Below, in pieces: positions 62,017 through 64,000 of a stretch of DNA of 64,000 nucleotides. A model generated the notes under the pieces. The model was given only the letters and a program-made list of their open reading frames with translations. It was not told where the DNA came from and did no database searches. The number at the start of each line of letters is the position of its first letter. Position 1 is the stretch's first letter. Position numbers and translations under genes: made by a program. The stretch comes from Eriocheir sinensis (lineage: Eukaryota > Arthropoda > Malacostraca > Decapoda > Varunidae), in NCBI RefSeq assembly GCF_024679095.1, contig NC_066529.1:4794366-4858365 (forward strand), read 5' to 3'.

Positions 62017-62267
62017 TAGTCTACAAGAATACAAAATAGTGCTTGAGTGCAAATAAGATACTACGAATATTTTAAGGGAGAGAAACGAAAGAAGATTATG
62101 CAGGCAAAGAAGATTGGTTTTCCACAGTCTCTCGAGTAAGCCTTTTCCTTTCACACCTTCCCTCCCTTCACTGCTACCTTATGAAACGGGGTAAAAATGC
62201 TGTTGAAATATTGAGTAATAAAGTGACACATTTCGTTTCCTAAGATAATATTTTGTTCAATATTAAA

Positions 62268-63013
<746 letters not shown>

Positions 63014-63015
63014 AT

Positions 63016-63100
<85 letters not shown>
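63014..63100. repeat. GATA-GA microsatellite left of TIR element copy 4
   Basis: Short GATA run followed by ~70 bp of GA. Confidence 0.95.
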
Positions 63101-63102
<2 letters not shown>

Positions 63103-63104
63103 CG

Positions 63105-63294
63105 CACCGTTGCCAGATTGTCGTACTCAGAGCACAGTATTTATCGGTTTCTGACGCCTAACTATTGCCAAGAAACATCAGGAATTAATTATTTTAACGA
63201 TAATTATAAGTGAATCTCCTTATTGGGGTCCACGAGACAGTTTTTGGGTCGGAAGTCGGTAAATATAAGAGGCTGAGTAAGGCAATCTGGCAAC

Positions 63295-63298
<4 letters not shown>
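63105..63298 (-). mobile_element. TIR element family 1, copy 4, inside a GA microsatellite
   Basis: This 194-bp copy is in the opposite orientation: the order of internal blocks is reversed (TTTCTGACGCCTAACTATTG comes first). It is flanked on both sides by long GA repeats (63029-63100 and 63299-63342), so it either inserted into one GA tract or the tracts grew at its edges. Confidence 0.8.

Positions 63299-63342
<44 letters not shown>
63299..63342. repeat. GA microsatellite right of TIR element copy 4
   Basis: About 44 bp of GA directly after the element end. Confidence 0.95.
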
Positions 63343-63344
<2 letters not shown>

Positions 63345-63776
63345 AACCTAGTAAGCATATACAACCACGCACGAATGCATCACAGGCTTTCATAAGGAGG
63401 CAAGAATGCATGAATACTGACTCGCAACAACTCTCGTCAGCACATAATGGAAATCCACGCGATCCGAAGCCGAATATTCCGTGAGTTAGTGATTAAAAAT
63501 GCGCCAGGCGAGGTATTAGCAACGGAGCCTCGCCTGAAAAGAGGATACGAAAGCCACATAAAAGCGTAAAAACTCGAAAAGATTACTAAAAAATGAGAAT
63601 AAGAGAGGAATATAAGTGTTTCGTTCTTTTGTATCGATGGCGAGCGTTCAATCAAAAAATGGATCACGCGACTCACTGGAACTACTACATCTTTCAGCGT
63701 TGATTAAAAGCGAAGTACATGTAGAAAACGCTTTGTTTTTTTCCCCCTTGGTGTGGGAAGTCTTTTAATAATAACA
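63343..63776. other. No gene seen
   Basis: Unique mixed sequence with no recognised exon. Confidence 0.4.
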
Positions 63777-63895
63777 TTTTTTTTACAGCAAAGGAGTCAG
63801 TTCAAGGGCATAAAAAAAGGAAACAAATATGAAAAAAAAGCCCGCTAATCACTGCTCCTAAAAAGAGTTAGAAGAGTGGCCGAAAGATAGGTAAA
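63777..63895 (-). mobile_element. Retroelement-like 3' fragment near the window end
   Basis: A T-run is followed by ACAGCAAAGGAGTCAGTTCA, AGGGCATAAAAAAAGGAAAC and AAAAAAGCCCGCTAATCACT, then the GAGTGGCCGAAAGATAGG tail shared with the 10806 copy. The element may continue toward the window edge. Confidence 0.65.
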
Positions 63896-64000
63896 AAAAG
63901 TATACAAAAATACCATGGAGCTGCGAAGCCTAAGAGTTGATAAAAAAAGTGGGTAATTTTTCGTTTTATTTGATTCGCTGGCGTCGGATGATCACCTGGA

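Overview
The window looks like nuclear DNA from a decapod crustacean, probably a brachyuran crab. The basis is a very high density of long GA, CA/TG, GATA and trinucleotide microsatellites, a short run of the arthropod telomere motif (CCTAA/TTAGG), an arthropod-type spliced GPCR gene, and short dispersed repeats of a kind I associate with crab genomes. The order-level placement is an inference. Nothing suggests a prokaryote or a virus.

Only one protein-coding gene can be supported. Two exons on the minus strand (41739-41501 and 39657-38532, joined across a 1.84-kb GT-AG intron) encode the last 454 residues of a class A GPCR of the Tre1/Moody type. They cover TM2 to the C-terminus and carry NRY in place of DRY, a CYLP motif in TM6 and NPIIY in TM7. 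The exon or exons for the N-terminus and TM1 were not found and would lie at higher coordinates, possibly outside the window.

The rest is non-coding or cannot be assigned. From 1 to 12 kb there is moderately unique AT-rich sequence with copies of two short TIR elements, a 141-148 bp tandem array (5.5-6.2 kb), a degenerate ~115-bp array (7.6-8.8 kb) interrupted by a decayed non-LTR reverse transcriptase fragment, and a diverged ~325-bp duplication (9.9-10.6 kb). From 12.5 to 16.6 kb a long purine-rich tract is followed directly by a long pyrimidine-rich tract. From 16.7 to 28 kb microsatellites, GA/CT minisatellites and an interstitial telomeric repeat dominate. From 28 to 38 kb the DNA is more complex, with several GC-rich unassigned patches. 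From 38.5 to 41.7 kb lies the GPCR. From 42 to 64 kb there are very long microsatellites (up to ~219 bp of GA), further minisatellites, a perfect 78-bp array, and a second purine-rich block (52.6-55.2 kb).

Two recurring short elements stand out. Family 1 (four copies, 171-194 bp) has long terminal inverted repeats and, in the best copy, a 7/8-matching 8-bp target duplication. Family 2 (four copies, ~150-218 bp) also has inverted ends. A third dispersed sequence, with a T-rich left edge and a conserved GCCCGCTA core, looks like the 3' ends of 5'-truncated retroelements. No functional multi-gene system is visible; the value of the window lies in the GPCR and in the repeat biology.
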